From Pseudomonas sp. PH1b (GTDB lineage: Bacteria; Pseudomonadota; Gammaproteobacteria; Pseudomonadales; Pseudomonadaceae): a stretch of 64,000 bases of DNA. Every line of letters starts with the position of its first letter. Position 1 is the stretch's first letter. The stretch covers positions 248,001 to 312,000 of the forward strand of contig NZ_AYMU01000002.1 in the NCBI RefSeq assembly GCF_000633395.1. Reading direction: 5' to 3'. Below are positions 47,432 through 56,632 of this stretch, in pieces. Both the position numbers and the translations under genes were made by a program. Under the pieces are notes generated by a model. It did no database searches. It was not told the DNA's origin and saw only the letters and a list, made by a program, of their open reading frames with translations.

Positions 47432-48489
47432 CAGTGAGCCTTGAGGTTCTTCAGCTCGACCTGGGCTGCGCCTTCGGCAGCGGTGGCGATCTGGCCAATG
47501 ACCCATGGCTGTTCGCCAGCGGCGCGCAGGGCATTCAGGGCGGTTTCAACCTGATCCTGAGCCACGCAGATGACCATGCCCACGCCGCAGTTCAGGACGC
47601 GGTGCATTTCGTGCTCGTCGACGTTGCCTTTCTCCTGCAGCCAGTCGAATACCGCCGGGCGCTGCCAGCTCGCCACGTCGACCACTGCCTGGGCGCCTTT
47701 TGGCAGCACGCGCGGGATGTTGTCCAGCAGGCCGCCGCCGGTGATGTGGGCCATGGCCTTGACCGCGCCGGTGTCCTTGATCAGCTTGAGCAGCGGCTTG
47801 ACATAGATGCGGGTCGGGGCCATCAGCAGGTCGGTCAGGGGTTTGCCGTCCAGCTGGATGTTCTCGATATCGGCGCCCGAAACTTCGATGATCTTGCGGA
47901 TCAGCGAGTAGCCGTTGGAGTGCGGGCCGGAAGAGGGCAGGGCCAGCAGGGCGTCGCCGGCAGCCACTTTCGAGCCGTCGATGATTTCCGATTTCTCCAC
48001 CACGCCAACGCAGAAGCCGGCCAGGTCGTAGTCTTCGCCTTCGTACATGCCGGGCATTTCAGCGGTCTCGCCACCCACCAGGGAGCAGCCGGACAGTTCG
48101 CAGCCCGCACCGATGCCGGTCACGACCTGGGCCGCGGTATCGACGTTGAGCTTGCCGGTGGCGTAGTAGTCGAGGAAGAACAGTGGCTCGGCACCGCAGA
48201 CCACCAGGTCGTTGACGCACATGGCCACCAGGTCGATGCCGATGCTGTCGTGCTTGTTCAGGTTCAGGGCCAGGCGCAGCTTGGTGCCGACGCCGTCGGT
48301 GCCGGAAACCAGAACAGGTTGCTTGTAGCCGGCCGGGATTTCGCAGAGGGCGCCGAAACCGCCCAGGCCGCCCATGACTTCCGGGCGCGCAGTGCGCTTG
48401 GCGACGCTCTTGATGCGTTCGACCAATGCTTCACCGGCGTCGATGTCTACACCGGCGTCTTTGTAGCTCAGGGAGGGTTGCTTGCTCAT
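47431..48489 (-). CDS. purM: Phosphoribosylaminoimidazole synthetase (AIR synthase)
   Basis: Start ATG 48489 ([13 protein letters not shown]), 352 residues. The AIR-synthase pattern is clear: [48 protein letters not shown] and [17 protein letters not shown]. It closes the imidazole ring from FGAM using ATP. The open frame extends about 90 codons further upstream without family similarity. First gene of purM-purN-DUF3108, divergent from the DUF2066 gene. Confidence 0.95.
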   Translation of the reverse strand: MSKQPSLSYKDAGVDIDAGEALVERIKSVAKRTARPEVMGGLGGFGALCEIPAGYKQPVLVSGTDGVGTKLRLALNLNKHDSIGIDLVAMCVNDLVVCGAEPLFFLDYYATGKLNVDTAAQVVTGIGAGCELSGCSLVGGETAEMPGMYEGEDYDLAGFCVGVVEKSEIIDGSKVAAGDALLALPSSGPHSNGYSLIRKIIEVSGADIENIQLDGKPLTDLLMAPTRIYVKPLLKLIKDTGAVKAMAHITGGGLLDNIPRVLPKGAQAVVDVASWQRPAVFDWLQEKGNVDEHEMHRVLNCGVGMVICVAQDQVETALNALRAAGEQPWVIGQIATAAEGAAQVELKNLKAH

Positions 48490-48858
48490 GATCCAGGCCT
48501 TTAGGGGGGATTCAGGGGTATCGACCGATCCAGTGAGACTGCCCAGGCACTGTGAAAGTGTTTCAGGGTGCCCAGCTGATGCCGGTCTGCGAAGGCGCGC
48601 GATTTTATCAGGCTTGAGGGGCAGCGGCCATCCTCGGGCCGACGGGTAGAGGCATATCCGCTTAAAAAAACCGCCATTGGCCGTGTTGGTGGTCCTGCTC
48701 ATGTCTGTATAAGGTATAGCGTTCAAGTGGCTATCGTTATGACAGTGCGAAAACAATCGGGCGCGAGGTGAATGTTTTGCCGGGGCTTGTGGTCACAGCC
48801 TTGCTCGCCGTGATGGATGCGTGCTGTTTCAATCTTTTTTTGTCGTCGGGAATCTTCC
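48490..48858. other. Divergent control region of purM and the DUF2066 gene
   Basis: About 370 bases without a gene. GATAAAAT on the minus strand near 48602-48609 is a possible purM -10. I do not see an E. coli-type PurR operator. A T-tract (CTTTTTTT) lies just upstream of the DUF2066 start, with no stem in front of it. Confidence 0.4.
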
Positions 48859-49905
48859 ATGCGTCTGGGTAAATTTCTGTTTGTGGGCTGTCTGTCATTG
48901 ATCAGCCTGGCGAGTCATGCCGAAACCCTCAATGGCCTCTATCAAGTACGTGAACCGGTCAGCAGCCAGTCGCCTGAAGAGCGCGACCAGGCGACCCAGC
49001 GCGCGCTGGAAATCCTGGTGCTGCGTCTCACCGGTGACGCCAAGGCTGCTCAAGGTCCCGGGCTGGCGGCGATCCGCAAGGACCCGCAGCAGATCATCAG
49101 CCAGTACGGCTATGACGCCGGCCCGCCGGAAAGCCTGCAAGTGGACTTCGATCCGGTCAGTACCGATCGCGCCTTGCGCCAGGCGGGATTGTCGCTGTGG
49201 GGCAACAACCGGCCTTCGATCCTGAGCTGGTGGCTGAACGACTCCACCGAAGGCTCGAGCCTGGTGGGAGATGGCCAAGCCAGTGCGGCTCCGCTGCGGC
49301 GTGCGGCCCAGCACCGTGGGCTGCCCTTGCGTTTGCCCCTGGGGGACCTGAATGAGCAGATCGTCGCTACGGCGCCGAATCTTGAGGGCTCCGACCCGGC
49401 GCCGCTGCGCGAGGCTTCGGAGCGCTATGGCGCTGACGCGCTGCTGGCGGTGCATGCCCGGGAGGAGGGTGGCCAGTGGCAGGCCAAGTGGCGGCTGTGG
49501 CTCGGCGATCAGAAAGAGCAGGGTTCGGTTCAGGGCGCGGACACCGCAGCCTTGGCCGATGCCGTGCTGTTGGCGGTGAGCCAGCGCCTGGCGCCGCGCT
49601 TCGCCACCCGTCCAGGCACCTCCAGCGAGCAGTTGCTGGAAGTCCAGGGCATGAATCTTGAGCACTATGCGGCGCTGGGGCATCTGCTGGAGCCGTTCGG
49701 TGCGCAGTTGCAGAGTGTCGAAGGGGATCGGATCGTTTATCGGGTCAACGGCAGTGCCGAGCAGTTGCGGGCGCAGTTGTCCCTGGCCAGGTTGCAGGAG
49801 ATTCCTGCCGGTGAGGCGCAGGCGCCGGTGCAGGCGCCGGTGCAGGCTGGCGAAGGTGCGGTTCCGGCAGTGGCGCCGGCAGCGCAGCTGCGTTTTCGTT
49901 GGTAG
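48859..49905 (+). CDS. DUF2066 exported protein
   Basis: Start ATG 48859 (MRLGKFLFVGCLSLISLASHA), 348 residues, with a Sec signal peptide cleaved after SHA. The mature part (LNGLYQVREPVSSQSPEERDQATQRA) fits DUF2066, unknown function. Toward the C-terminus is a short direct repeat, APVQAPVQA, in a Pro/Ala-rich tail. It lies 37 bases before the AI-2E family gene, and the two are probably one operon. Confidence 0.85.
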   Translation: MRLGKFLFVGCLSLISLASHAETLNGLYQVREPVSSQSPEERDQATQRALEILVLRLTGDAKAAQGPGLAAIRKDPQQIISQYGYDAGPPESLQVDFDPVSTDRALRQAGLSLWGNNRPSILSWWLNDSTEGSSLVGDGQASAAPLRRAAQHRGLPLRLPLGDLNEQIVATAPNLEGSDPAPLREASERYGADALLAVHAREEGGQWQAKWRLWLGDQKEQGSVQGADTAALADAVLLAVSQRLAPRFATRPGTSSEQLLEVQGMNLEHYAALGHLLEPFGAQLQSVEGDRIVYRVNGSAEQLRAQLSLARLQEIPAGEAQAPVQAPVQAGEGAVPAVAPAAQLRFRW

Positions 49906-49942
49906 CAGGTTGTTTCCTTCTATATAGAAGCTGGAGTGGTGT

Positions 49943-51016
49943 ATGGCTGACACGCGTCGTTGGGTCTGGTTGGGTGGGGTCTTGCTGGCCTGTGGGTTTG
50001 TCTACCTGCTGCACCCGATCCTCAGTCCGTTCCTGGTGGCGCTGTTGCTGGCCTACCTGTTCGATCCGCTGGTGGATCGCCTGGAGAAGTGGGGCTTGTC
50101 GCGAACCTGGGGGGTGGTCACGGTGTTCGCACTGTTCACCCTGATCGTGATGACGCTGTTGCTGGTACTGGTGCCGATGCTGGCCAAACAATTGGTCAGG
50201 CTCTATGAGCTGGCGCCGCAGATGCTCGACTGGGTGCAGCACACCGCCATGCCCTGGGTGCAGTCCCGCCTGGGGCTGGCAGACGGATTCTGGAAGTTCG
50301 ACAAGGTCAAGGCGGCCATCAGCGAGCATATGGGCCAGACCACCGATATCGTCGGCGTGGTGCTGAGCCAGGCCACTGCCTCGGGTTTGGCGCTGATCGG
50401 CTGGCTGGCCAACCTGGTGTTGATCCCGGTGGTGAGCTTCTACCTGCTGCGGGACTGGGACCTGATGATGGCCAAGATCCGCAGCCTGCTGCCGCGCAAC
50501 CGCGAAGAGCGGGTAGTGGCGCTGGCGGGTGAGTGTCATGAGGTGCTGGGAGCGTTCGTGCGCGGGCAGTTGCTGGTGATGCTGGCCCTTGGCGTGATCT
50601 ATGCGGCAGGCCTGATGCTGGTGGGGCTCGAGCTGGGGCTGTTGATCGGCTTGATAGCGGGGCTGGCGGCGATAGTGCCGTACATGGGCTTCGTCATCGG
50701 CATCGGTGCGGCATTGGTTGCCGGGCTGTTCCAGTTCGGTGGTGATCTGTACCCCATGATTGGCATCGTCGCAGTGTTCATGGTCGGGCAGGCGCTTGAG
50801 GGAATGGTGCTGACGCCATTGTTGGTGGGGGATCGCATCGGCCTGCACCCGGTGGCGGTGATTTTCGCGATTCTTGCCGGCGGCGAGCTGTTTGGTTTCA
50901 CTGGGGTTCTGCTGGCGTTGCCGGTCGCCGCGGTGATCATGGTGCTGGTGCGTCATGTGCATGACCTGTACAAGGACTCGGATCTTTACAGCGGTGCTGA
51001 AGACCCCGATCTGTAA
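49943..51016 (+). CDS. AI-2E/PerM-family membrane transporter
   Basis: 357 residues with about seven or eight helices. The family N-terminus HPILSPFLVALLLAYLFDPLVDRLEKWG and the conserved loop VPYMGFVIGIGAALVAGLFQF and EGMVLTPLLVGDRIGLHPVAVIFAIL are present. Family members include TqsA (autoinducer-2 export) and PerM; substrate here is unknown. It follows the DUF2066 gene and precedes hda. Confidence 0.88.
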   Translation: MADTRRWVWLGGVLLACGFVYLLHPILSPFLVALLLAYLFDPLVDRLEKWGLSRTWGVVTVFALFTLIVMTLLLVLVPMLAKQLVRLYELAPQMLDWVQHTAMPWVQSRLGLADGFWKFDKVKAAISEHMGQTTDIVGVVLSQATASGLALIGWLANLVLIPVVSFYLLRDWDLMMAKIRSLLPRNREERVVALAGECHEVLGAFVRGQLLVMLALGVIYAAGLMLVGLELGLLIGLIAGLAAIVPYMGFVIGIGAALVAGLFQFGGDLYPMIGIVAVFMVGQALEGMVLTPLLVGDRIGLHPVAVIFAILAGGELFGFTGVLLALPVAAVIMVLVRHVHDLYKDSDLYSGAEDPDL

Positions 51017-51215
51017 GGGCGGCGCAGGGGGCGAGGCGCCATGCACTCTGAGTGGATGTTCAGTCGTGAGCTTTGGCCTTCGCTCCCCCAGGCTGTCAAA
51101 GATCCCCCCTGGCTGGCTCTCGGCTGACGCAAACCTTTGATTTTGCTTGTGGTCTGCTGCATTGTGCGCTCGGCGTCACGGGTATAAACTTTGCAAACTT
51201 TACACAGAGGCCACT

Positions 51216-51236
51216 AACGGTTCCTTTGGAACTGTT
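51216..51236 (+). other. Hairpin before the hda start codon
   Basis: AACGGTTCC-TTT-GGAACTGTT, nine pairs with one G-U, ending eight bases before the hda ATG. No good Shine-Dalgarno sequence is visible. A TATAAA at 51183 may be the hda -10, so the hairpin would be inside a short leader and may limit translation. Confidence 0.5.
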
Positions 51237-51244
51237 CAGTCAGC

Positions 51245-51949
51245 ATGAAACCGATTCAGCTGCCCCTAGGTGTGCGTCTGCGTGATGACGCCACCTTCAT
51301 CAACTACTACCCAGGCGCCAACGCCGCTGCACTCGGCTATGTCGAGCGCCTATGCGAAGCCGACGCCGGCTGGACCGAGAGCCTGATCTATCTCTGGGGC
51401 AAGGATGGTGTGGGGCGCACGCACTTGCTGCAGGCGGCCTGCCTGCGTTTCGAGCAGATGGGCGAGCCGGCGGTGTACCTGCCTCTGGCGGAGTTGCTGG
51501 ATCGCGGGATCGAGATTCTCGACAACCTGGAGCAGTACGAACTGGTTTGCCTGGATGATCTGCAGGCGGTGGCCGGCAAGGCCGACTGGGAAGAGGCGCT
51601 GTTCCACCTGTTCAATCGCTTGCGTGACAGTGGCCGGCGCCTGCTGATTGCGGCGTCGACGTCGCCCCGTGAATTGCCGGTGAAGCTGGCGGACCTGAAA
51701 TCGCGCCTGACCCTGGCGCTGATCTTCCAGATGCGCCCGCTGTCCGATGAGGACAAGCTGCGTGCCCTGCAGTTGCGTGCATCCCGTCGCGGGTTGCACC
51801 TGACCGACGAAGTTGGACATTTTATTCTGACCCGCGGTACGCGCAGCATGAGTGCCTTGTTCGATCTCCTTGAGCAGCTCGATCAGGCGTCACTGCAAGC
51901 CCAGCGCAAGCTGACCATCCCGTTCCTGAAAGAAACCCTGGGTTGGTAA
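51245..51949 (+). CDS. hda: Hda, DnaA regulatory inactivator
   Basis: 234 residues. The N-terminal MKPIQLPLGV carries the clamp-binding motif (QLPLGV). The AAA+ domain has the degenerate Walker A GKDGVGRTHLL seen in Hda, and LVCLDDLQAVAG as Walker B. With the DNA-loaded sliding clamp Hda stimulates ATP hydrolysis by DnaA and so prevents re-initiation. A hairpin lies just before the ATG. Confidence 0.93.
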   Translation: MKPIQLPLGVRLRDDATFINYYPGANAAALGYVERLCEADAGWTESLIYLWGKDGVGRTHLLQAACLRFEQMGEPAVYLPLAELLDRGIEILDNLEQYELVCLDDLQAVAGKADWEEALFHLFNRLRDSGRRLLIAASTSPRELPVKLADLKSRLTLALIFQMRPLSDEDKLRALQLRASRRGLHLTDEVGHFILTRGTRSMSALFDLLEQLDQASLQAQRKLTIPFLKETLGW

Positions 51950-52172
51950 AATCAAGGCCTGCAGGGCTTTTGCGAGCGGCTCTCGGCATATTTCAGGCGC
52001 CAGAAATCGTACCTTTGGAAGGCTTTCCAGAGGCAGGTGGACTTAAAATGGGCTTAAAGCCTTAGATGTACTCAAGAAACTCATAAGTCACATTCTGATC
52101 GATTGAATTTGCAAATGAGGGCGATAGAAGGCATAGTCGCGTCTTCTTTTATTTCAAGCCACGGTCGTGCCC

Positions 52173-52793
52173 ATGCTAAATCGCTTCGCACCCCTCGTGC
52201 CTCTCGCACTCGTCACCCTGTTGTTTGGTTGCGCTTCACACACTCCGGTGTCCCAGCAGCAGCCCGTGCAACAGACTCAAGTCTCGGTAAAAAACCAATC
52301 TTCCGCTGTTGATCAGGAAGAGCTGGCAACTGAAAAGGAACTGGCAGAGTTTTCTGACAGCAAGCCTTACCAGTTGCCAGTTCTGGCCGACAGCATCCTC
52401 GAGCGCGGCATGTCCCTGATCGGTACCCGTTACCGTTTCGGCGGTACCTCGGAAGCCGGCTTCGATTGCAGTGGTTTCATCGGTTACCTGTTTCGTGAAG
52501 AGGCGGGCATGAACCTGCCACGCTCCACTCGCGAAATGATCAACGTCAAGGCCCCTCTGGTGGCGCGTAACAACCTCAAGCCGGGTGATCTGCTGTTCTT
52601 CAGCACCAACGGCCGCGGGCGCGTCAGCCACGCTGGGATCTACCTGGGGGATGATCAGTTCATCCATTCCAGCAGCCGTCGCAGTGGCGGTGTGCGGGTC
52701 GATAGCCTGGGCGACAGCTACTGGAGCAAGACCTTCATTGAGGCCAAGCGTGCACTCGCCATGGCTCCAACCGTGGTCACCGCGCGCAAATAA
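52173..52793 (+). CDS. NlpC/P60-family lipoprotein (first of two)
   Basis: 206 residues from ATG 52173 (MLNRFAPLVPLALVTLLFGC) with lipobox LLFGC. After a Gln-rich linker comes the NlpC/P60 domain with the catalytic Cys in AGFDCSGFIGYLF, His in RVSHAGIYLGDD and a third polar site in FIHSSSRRSGGV. These enzymes cut peptide cross-links in peptidoglycan, like E. coli MepS (Spr). A paralogue follows 164 bases downstream; the pair resembles PA1198-PA1199. Confidence 0.9.
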   Translation: MLNRFAPLVPLALVTLLFGCASHTPVSQQQPVQQTQVSVKNQSSAVDQEELATEKELAEFSDSKPYQLPVLADSILERGMSLIGTRYRFGGTSEAGFDCSGFIGYLFREEAGMNLPRSTREMINVKAPLVARNNLKPGDLLFFSTNGRGRVSHAGIYLGDDQFIHSSSRRSGGVRVDSLGDSYWSKTFIEAKRALAMAPTVVTARK

Positions 52794-52827
52794 GCGGACT
52801 ATTTGTAGGGCGAAGTTAAAGTCTTAC

Positions 52828-52855
52828 TTGAAGTTTGGCGTGTAGACGCTAGAAT
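52828..52855 (+). promoter_or_regulatory. Sigma-70 promoter for the second NlpC/P60 gene
   Basis: TTGAAG-N16-TAGAAT, a good match at both hexamers. The start near 52862 puts a hairpin at the 5' end of the transcript, about 95 bases before the gene. Confidence 0.6.
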
Positions 52856-52875
52856 CCTGATCTATTGTTGAAACT

Positions 52876-52908
52876 AACCGCGTGAGCCCTGCTTACGCGG
52901 TTTTGTTT
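52876..52908 (+). terminator. Terminator-like hairpin between the two NlpC/P60 genes
   Basis: AACCGCGT-N11-ACGCGGTT followed by TTGTTTT. It can end the first NlpC gene or, since a promoter lies just upstream, act as leader attenuator for the second. Confidence 0.7.
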
Positions 52909-52957
52909 TCAGTGTCACGGCAGAGAAAGCCGCATCCCGATCAGGATTGTTCAGCTT

Positions 52958-53491
52958 ATGTCGACCTCAGCCCGCATCATCCTCATTGCCTTCGCAGCGC
53001 TGCTCAGCGCTTGTGCCAGCCGTACCCCGCCACCTGCGCCTGTGGTACGTGCTCCGGTATTCAACGCCCCTCAAGCCTTTTCTCCGGTTGCCGAAGACGT
53101 GCTGTTTCGTGCATTGGGTCTGGTGGGAACGCCTTATCGCTGGGGTGGCAATACCCCGGATTCAGGGTTCGATTGCAGCGGCCTGATCGGTTATGTCTAC
53201 CGTGATGCGGCAGGCATCTCGCTACCGCGTTCGACCCGGGAAATGATCGGTATGCAGGCGCCTGACGTGGGCAAGGGCTCACTGCAGACCGGCGACCTGA
53301 TCTTCTTTGCCACCAATGGCGGCTCCCAGGTCAGCCATGCCGGGATCTACGTCGGTGAAGGGCGTTTCGTGCATGCGCCGGCCACCGGTGGCACGGTGAA
53401 GCTCGATAGCCTGTCCAAGGCCTATTGGCAAAAAGCCTACCTGAGCGCCAAGCGCGTGCTGCAGCCGGAACACCTGGCGCACAATCCGTAA
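52958..53491 (+). CDS. NlpC/P60-family lipoprotein (second of two)
   Basis: 177 residues with lipobox LLSACAS in the signal region. The NlpC/P60 domain repeats the pattern of the upstream paralogue: SGFDCSGLIGYVY for the Cys, QVSHAGIYVGEG for the His and FVHAPATGGTV. The linker is shorter and Pro-rich (PPPAPVVRAPV). A peptidoglycan endopeptidase with its own likely promoter, so the two copies can be expressed separately. Confidence 0.9.
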   Translation: MSTSARIILIAFAALLSACASRTPPPAPVVRAPVFNAPQAFSPVAEDVLFRALGLVGTPYRWGGNTPDSGFDCSGLIGYVYRDAAGISLPRSTREMIGMQAPDVGKGSLQTGDLIFFATNGGSQVSHAGIYVGEGRFVHAPATGGTVKLDSLSKAYWQKAYLSAKRVLQPEHLAHNP

Positions 53492-53512
53492 GCCAACCTG
53501 ATCGAGGTGCCC

Positions 53513-54175
53513 GTGACAGCCCGTACGCTCAACCTCGATGACACCCTTTACCAATACCTGCTGGACGTCTCCCTGCGCGAGACGCCCTTGCTGCGCCGTC
53601 TTCGGGATGAAACCCAGGCCTTGCCCACCGCTCGCTGGCAGGTGGCGCCCGAGCAGGGGCAGTTTTTGGCGTTGCTGGTCAAGCTGATCGGGGCTCGTCG
53701 TGTGCTCGAAGTGGGGACGTTCACGGGCTACAGCGCCTTGTGCATGGCCCAGGCACTGCCTGAGGATGGTTCGCTGACCTGCTGTGATCTTCCTGGCGAT
53801 TACAACGCGACGGCCCGTCGTTACTGGCAGGAGGCCGGTCTCGATCAGCGTATAGAGCTGCGCTTGGCGCCTGCGCTGGAGACGCTCGTCAAGCTGGAGC
53901 GAGCGGGGCAGGGCGAGAGCTTCGACTTGATCTTTATCGACGCCGACAAGGCCAATTACCCGGTCTATCTGGAGTACGCATTGCGCTTGCTGCGGGTCGG
54001 AGGGTTGGCAGTGTTCGATAACACCTTGTGGAGCGGTCGAGTGCTGGAGGTCGATGCGCAAAGCGAAGACACCCGAGCCATCCAGGCGCTCAATCGCGCC
54101 TTGAAGGATGACTCGCGCATCGACCTGTCGTTGCTGCCTTTGGGGGACGGCTTGAGCCTGTGCCGCAAGCGCTGA
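53513..54175 (+). CDS. Class I SAM-dependent O-methyltransferase
   Basis: GTG start at 53513 (TARTLNLDDTLYQYL), chosen because GAGG lies five bases upstream; the GTG at 53507 overlaps that site. 220 residues of the COMT-like methyltransferase 3 family: VLEVGTFTGYSALCMAQALP for SAM, FDLIFIDADKANYP for the metal and catalytic Asp, and DNTLWSGRV. The acceptor, probably a catechol or other hydroxyl, is unknown. It follows the second NlpC gene by 21 bases and converges on the sorbosone-dehydrogenase-like gene. Confidence 0.85.
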   Translation: MTARTLNLDDTLYQYLLDVSLRETPLLRRLRDETQALPTARWQVAPEQGQFLALLVKLIGARRVLEVGTFTGYSALCMAQALPEDGSLTCCDLPGDYNATARRYWQEAGLDQRIELRLAPALETLVKLERAGQGESFDLIFIDADKANYPVYLEYALRLLRVGGLAVFDNTLWSGRVLEVDAQSEDTRAIQALNRALKDDSRIDLSLLPLGDGLSLCRKR

Positions 54176-54177
54176 AT

Positions 54178-55497
54178 CTATTGTGTCTTGGCAGCGGAAA
54201 CTCGCCAGATCTTGTTGCCGACGTCATCGGCGACCAATAGATCGCCTTGCTGATCGATCACCACACCCACCGGGCGGCCCATGGCGTTCTCGTCGCTGTC
54301 GAGGAAGCCGCTGAGCACGTCGATCGGCTGTCCCTGGGGTTTGCCTGCACTGAAGGGGACGAAAATCACTTTGTAGCCGCTGTGGGGCTTGCGGTTCCAG
54401 GAGCCGTGCTGGCCGATGAAGACGCCCTCGGTGAACGGTGCTGGCAGCTTGCTGCCTTCGGCGAAGGCCAGCCCCAGCGACGCCGTGTGCGGGCCGACGG
54501 CGTAGTCCGGAGCGATCGCCTTGGCCACCAGGTCGAGGTTCTGGGGTTTGACCCGCACATCCACATGTTGCCCGTAGTAACTGAAGGGCCAGCCATAGAA
54601 GGCGCCGTCCTTGACCGAGGTGATGTAGTCCGGCACCAGGTCACTGCCGATCTCGTCCCGCTCGTTGACTGCGGTCCACAGTGCGCCGCTGGTGGGTTCC
54701 CAGGCCAGGCCGTTGGGGTTGCGCAGGCCGGTGGCAAACAGGCGGTGCTTGCCGCTGGCGCGATCCAGTTCCCAGATCGCCGCCCGACCCTGTTCCTTGT
54801 CCAGACCATTTTCGCCGACGTTGCTGTTGGAGCCCACGGTGACGTACAGCTTGCTCCCGTCCTTGCTGGCGATGACGTTCTTGGTCCAGTGATGGTTGAG
54901 GGGGCCGCCGGGCAGTTCGGCCACTGTGCTGGCAGCTGCGCTGATCCGGGTGTCGCCGCTCTGGTAGGGGAAGCGCAGCAGCTTGTCGGTATCCGCTATG
55001 TACAGGTCATTGCCCACCAGGGTCATGCCAAAGGGCGAGTTGAGGTTCTCCAGGAGTACCGTGCGGGTTTCCGCCACGCCATCGTGGTCCTGATCCCGCA
55101 GCAGGGTAATGCGGTTGGCGCTGGGTACTGCGGCGCCGGCCCGGCCCATCACCTTGCCGGCGATCCAGCCGCGAATACCCTGGCTGTCATCCGGCTTGGG
55201 CGGCGCATTGGTTTCTGCCACCAGTACGTCGCCATTGGGCAGCACATAGAGCCAGCGCGGATGGTCAAGGTTTTCGGCGAAGGCATTGACCTGGGTGCCG
55301 GGCGCGGCCACGGGTTTCGCCCCCTGAGGCCATCCAACGGCCGGGGCAATGTTGACCGTCGGAATCAGCGTCGGATTGGGCTCCGGCAGTTTGGGGGTCG
55401 GTCCGGTGCCGTCCGAAACCTGCAGGCTGGAGGTTTCGCCGCAGGCCGTGAGGCTGGCGGCAATGGCGATAAGCAAGGCGTGGCGAGCGTTGAGCAT
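54178..55497 (-). CDS. L-sorbosone dehydrogenase-like PQQ-type lipoprotein
   Basis: 439 residues. Signal peptide with lipobox SLTACGE. The mature part is a six-bladed beta propeller of the sugar dehydrogenase type: [49 protein letters not shown], and [18 protein letters not shown]. The family oxidises sugar aldehydes with PQQ. The exact substrate is unknown and several members were named only by similarity. A single gene. Confidence 0.85.
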   Translation of the reverse strand: MLNARHALLIAIAASLTACGETSSLQVSDGTGPTPKLPEPNPTLIPTVNIAPAVGWPQGAKPVAAPGTQVNAFAENLDHPRWLYVLPNGDVLVAETNAPPKPDDSQGIRGWIAGKVMGRAGAAVPSANRITLLRDQDHDGVAETRTVLLENLNSPFGMTLVGNDLYIADTDKLLRFPYQSGDTRISAAASTVAELPGGPLNHHWTKNVIASKDGSKLYVTVGSNSNVGENGLDKEQGRAAIWELDRASGKHRLFATGLRNPNGLAWEPTSGALWTAVNERDEIGSDLVPDYITSVKDGAFYGWPFSYYGQHVDVRVKPQNLDLVAKAIAPDYAVGPHTASLGLAFAEGSKLPAPFTEGVFIGQHGSWNRKPHSGYKVIFVPFSAGKPQGQPIDVLSGFLDSDENAMGRPVGVVIDQQGDLLVADDVGNKIWRVSAAKTQ

Positions 55498-55567
55498 GCG
55501 AATTTCCCTATGAGTGCACGGGCGTCGTAGTCATAGAGGAGCATAGCCAGTGGATGGTTCCGCCCGA

Positions 55568-56149
55568 TCAGCGTGCTTCCTTGAACAGTACGGCGACCCC
55601 GGGGTGATAGTTGCCGGCGTCGTTGCGCAGCTTGCGATAGGCGTAGGGGAAGTACCAGGCCACTGCGCAGCAGTGTTCCTTCTGCAATTCATCCAGCATG
55701 TCCTGGAGTTCTTCGGGAGTGGCGCTGTGCTGGGCCTTTTGTGGGGCCACGAACAGGCAGCCGAGCTTCAAGTCGCTGGCGTAGCTGATCTTTTTCGCGT
55801 CGCTGGCGATGTCCAGCAGTGCTTGGGTCAGGTGCAGGCTGTTGACCCGTGGCCAGCGTTGGGTGACCTGGAGATAGGCGCGCTCCTCCTTGGTGGCCAG
55901 GTACAGGTCGGTGCGGGCATTGCGAGCGCCTTCTTCCTGCTGCTTTTTGCTCGGGCTGTGTTCCAGGCTGACCATCTCGGCCATCCAGGCTGCTGCGGAG
56001 AGCAGTCCCAGGTTGGCCTGTTCGTCGAACCAGTACGGGGTTTCGTTATCACCGCGAATCGCGTTGTAGCGGTCAATGCAATCGAACCAGCGTTCCAGCA
56101 TCGGGCGCATAAATTCCAGTTTTGGATTGCTGATGATCATGCCTTGCAT
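55568..56149 (-). CDS. Hypothetical protein
   Basis: 193 residues from ATG 56149 (MQGMIISNPKLEF), which has GGGGTGAG just upstream; a GTG three codons earlier is possible. I do not recognise the family. The protein looks soluble, with helical stretches (MLERWFDCIDRYNAIRG, TPEELQDMLDELQKEH) and aromatic residues, with no signal peptide or known motif. It lies opposite and upstream of the cob riboswitch and is separated from the sorbosone gene by 70 bases. Confidence 0.65.
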   Translation of the reverse strand: MQGMIISNPKLEFMRPMLERWFDCIDRYNAIRGDNETPYWFDEQANLGLLSAAAWMAEMVSLEHSPSKKQQEEGARNARTDLYLATKEERAYLQVTQRWPRVNSLHLTQALLDIASDAKKISYASDLKLGCLFVAPQKAQHSATPEELQDMLDELQKEHCCAVAWYFPYAYRKLRNDAGNYHPGVAVLFKEAR

Positions 56150-56265
56150 CGAACTCACCCCTTATTGTTGTGTGGCTGGACTTCATGTCCGGGAATGTGG
56201 CTATTTGATATCACCGCTCTGAGTGTGGCACAAGATTGGCGTCAGTTTGTTGATGCAGTGCAGTT

Positions 56266-56294
56266 TTGTGCGGTGAGCGACAGCCGGCTTTAAT
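56266..56294 (+). promoter_or_regulatory. Sigma-70 promoter of the cob operon
   Basis: TTGTGC-N17-TTTAAT. The -10 matches 5 of 6, the -35 is weak. A start near 56301 would place the riboswitch about 35 bases into the transcript. Confidence 0.5.
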
Positions 56295-56334
56295 TGACGC
56301 TCCACCCCCAACCCTCTAACCTTCGCGACTTGTT

Positions 56335-56537
56335 TCAGGTGCTCTGTGGCCGGTGGCCGACAGAGTGAAACAGGGAAGCCGGTCAGGGCCTGTTCCAGCG
56401 ATGGAATGGGCGACGATTCCGGCGCTGCCCCCGCAACGGTAGATGAGTCAAGACTGCGTTGGATGCCACTGTGTCGATCACACGGGAAGGCGCGCAGTCC
56501 GGCAGCCATGCCCCTCATGAGCCCGGAGACCGGCCTG
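56335..56537 (+). ncRNA. Adenosylcobalamin riboswitch
   Basis: The conserved elements appear in order: GTGAAACAGGGAAGCCGGT (56375 on), CTGCCCCCGCAACGGTA (near 56435) and the B12-box region AGCCCGGAGACCGGCCT (56520 on). The element ends about 95 bases before cobO. After it, GGCATC and GATGCC can pair near 56549-56569, a candidate expression platform. When adenosylcobalamin binds, expression of the operon should fall. Confidence 0.9.
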
Positions 56538-56632
56538 ATCCATCCAACGGCATCACGGTGGGCGATGCCAGGCTGACGCCATCTGTTTGTTTTCCTGCCC
56601 GCCGTTCCCCAGCCCCAACGGAGAGCTGCCCC

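Noticed and set aside
56226..56240. Sigma-54-like site TGGCACAAGATTGGC upstream of the cob riboswitch
   Set aside because: GG-N10-GC spacing fits, but the -12 element is TGGC instead of TTGC and cob genes are not known sigma-54 targets. A sigma-70 type site lies just downstream.
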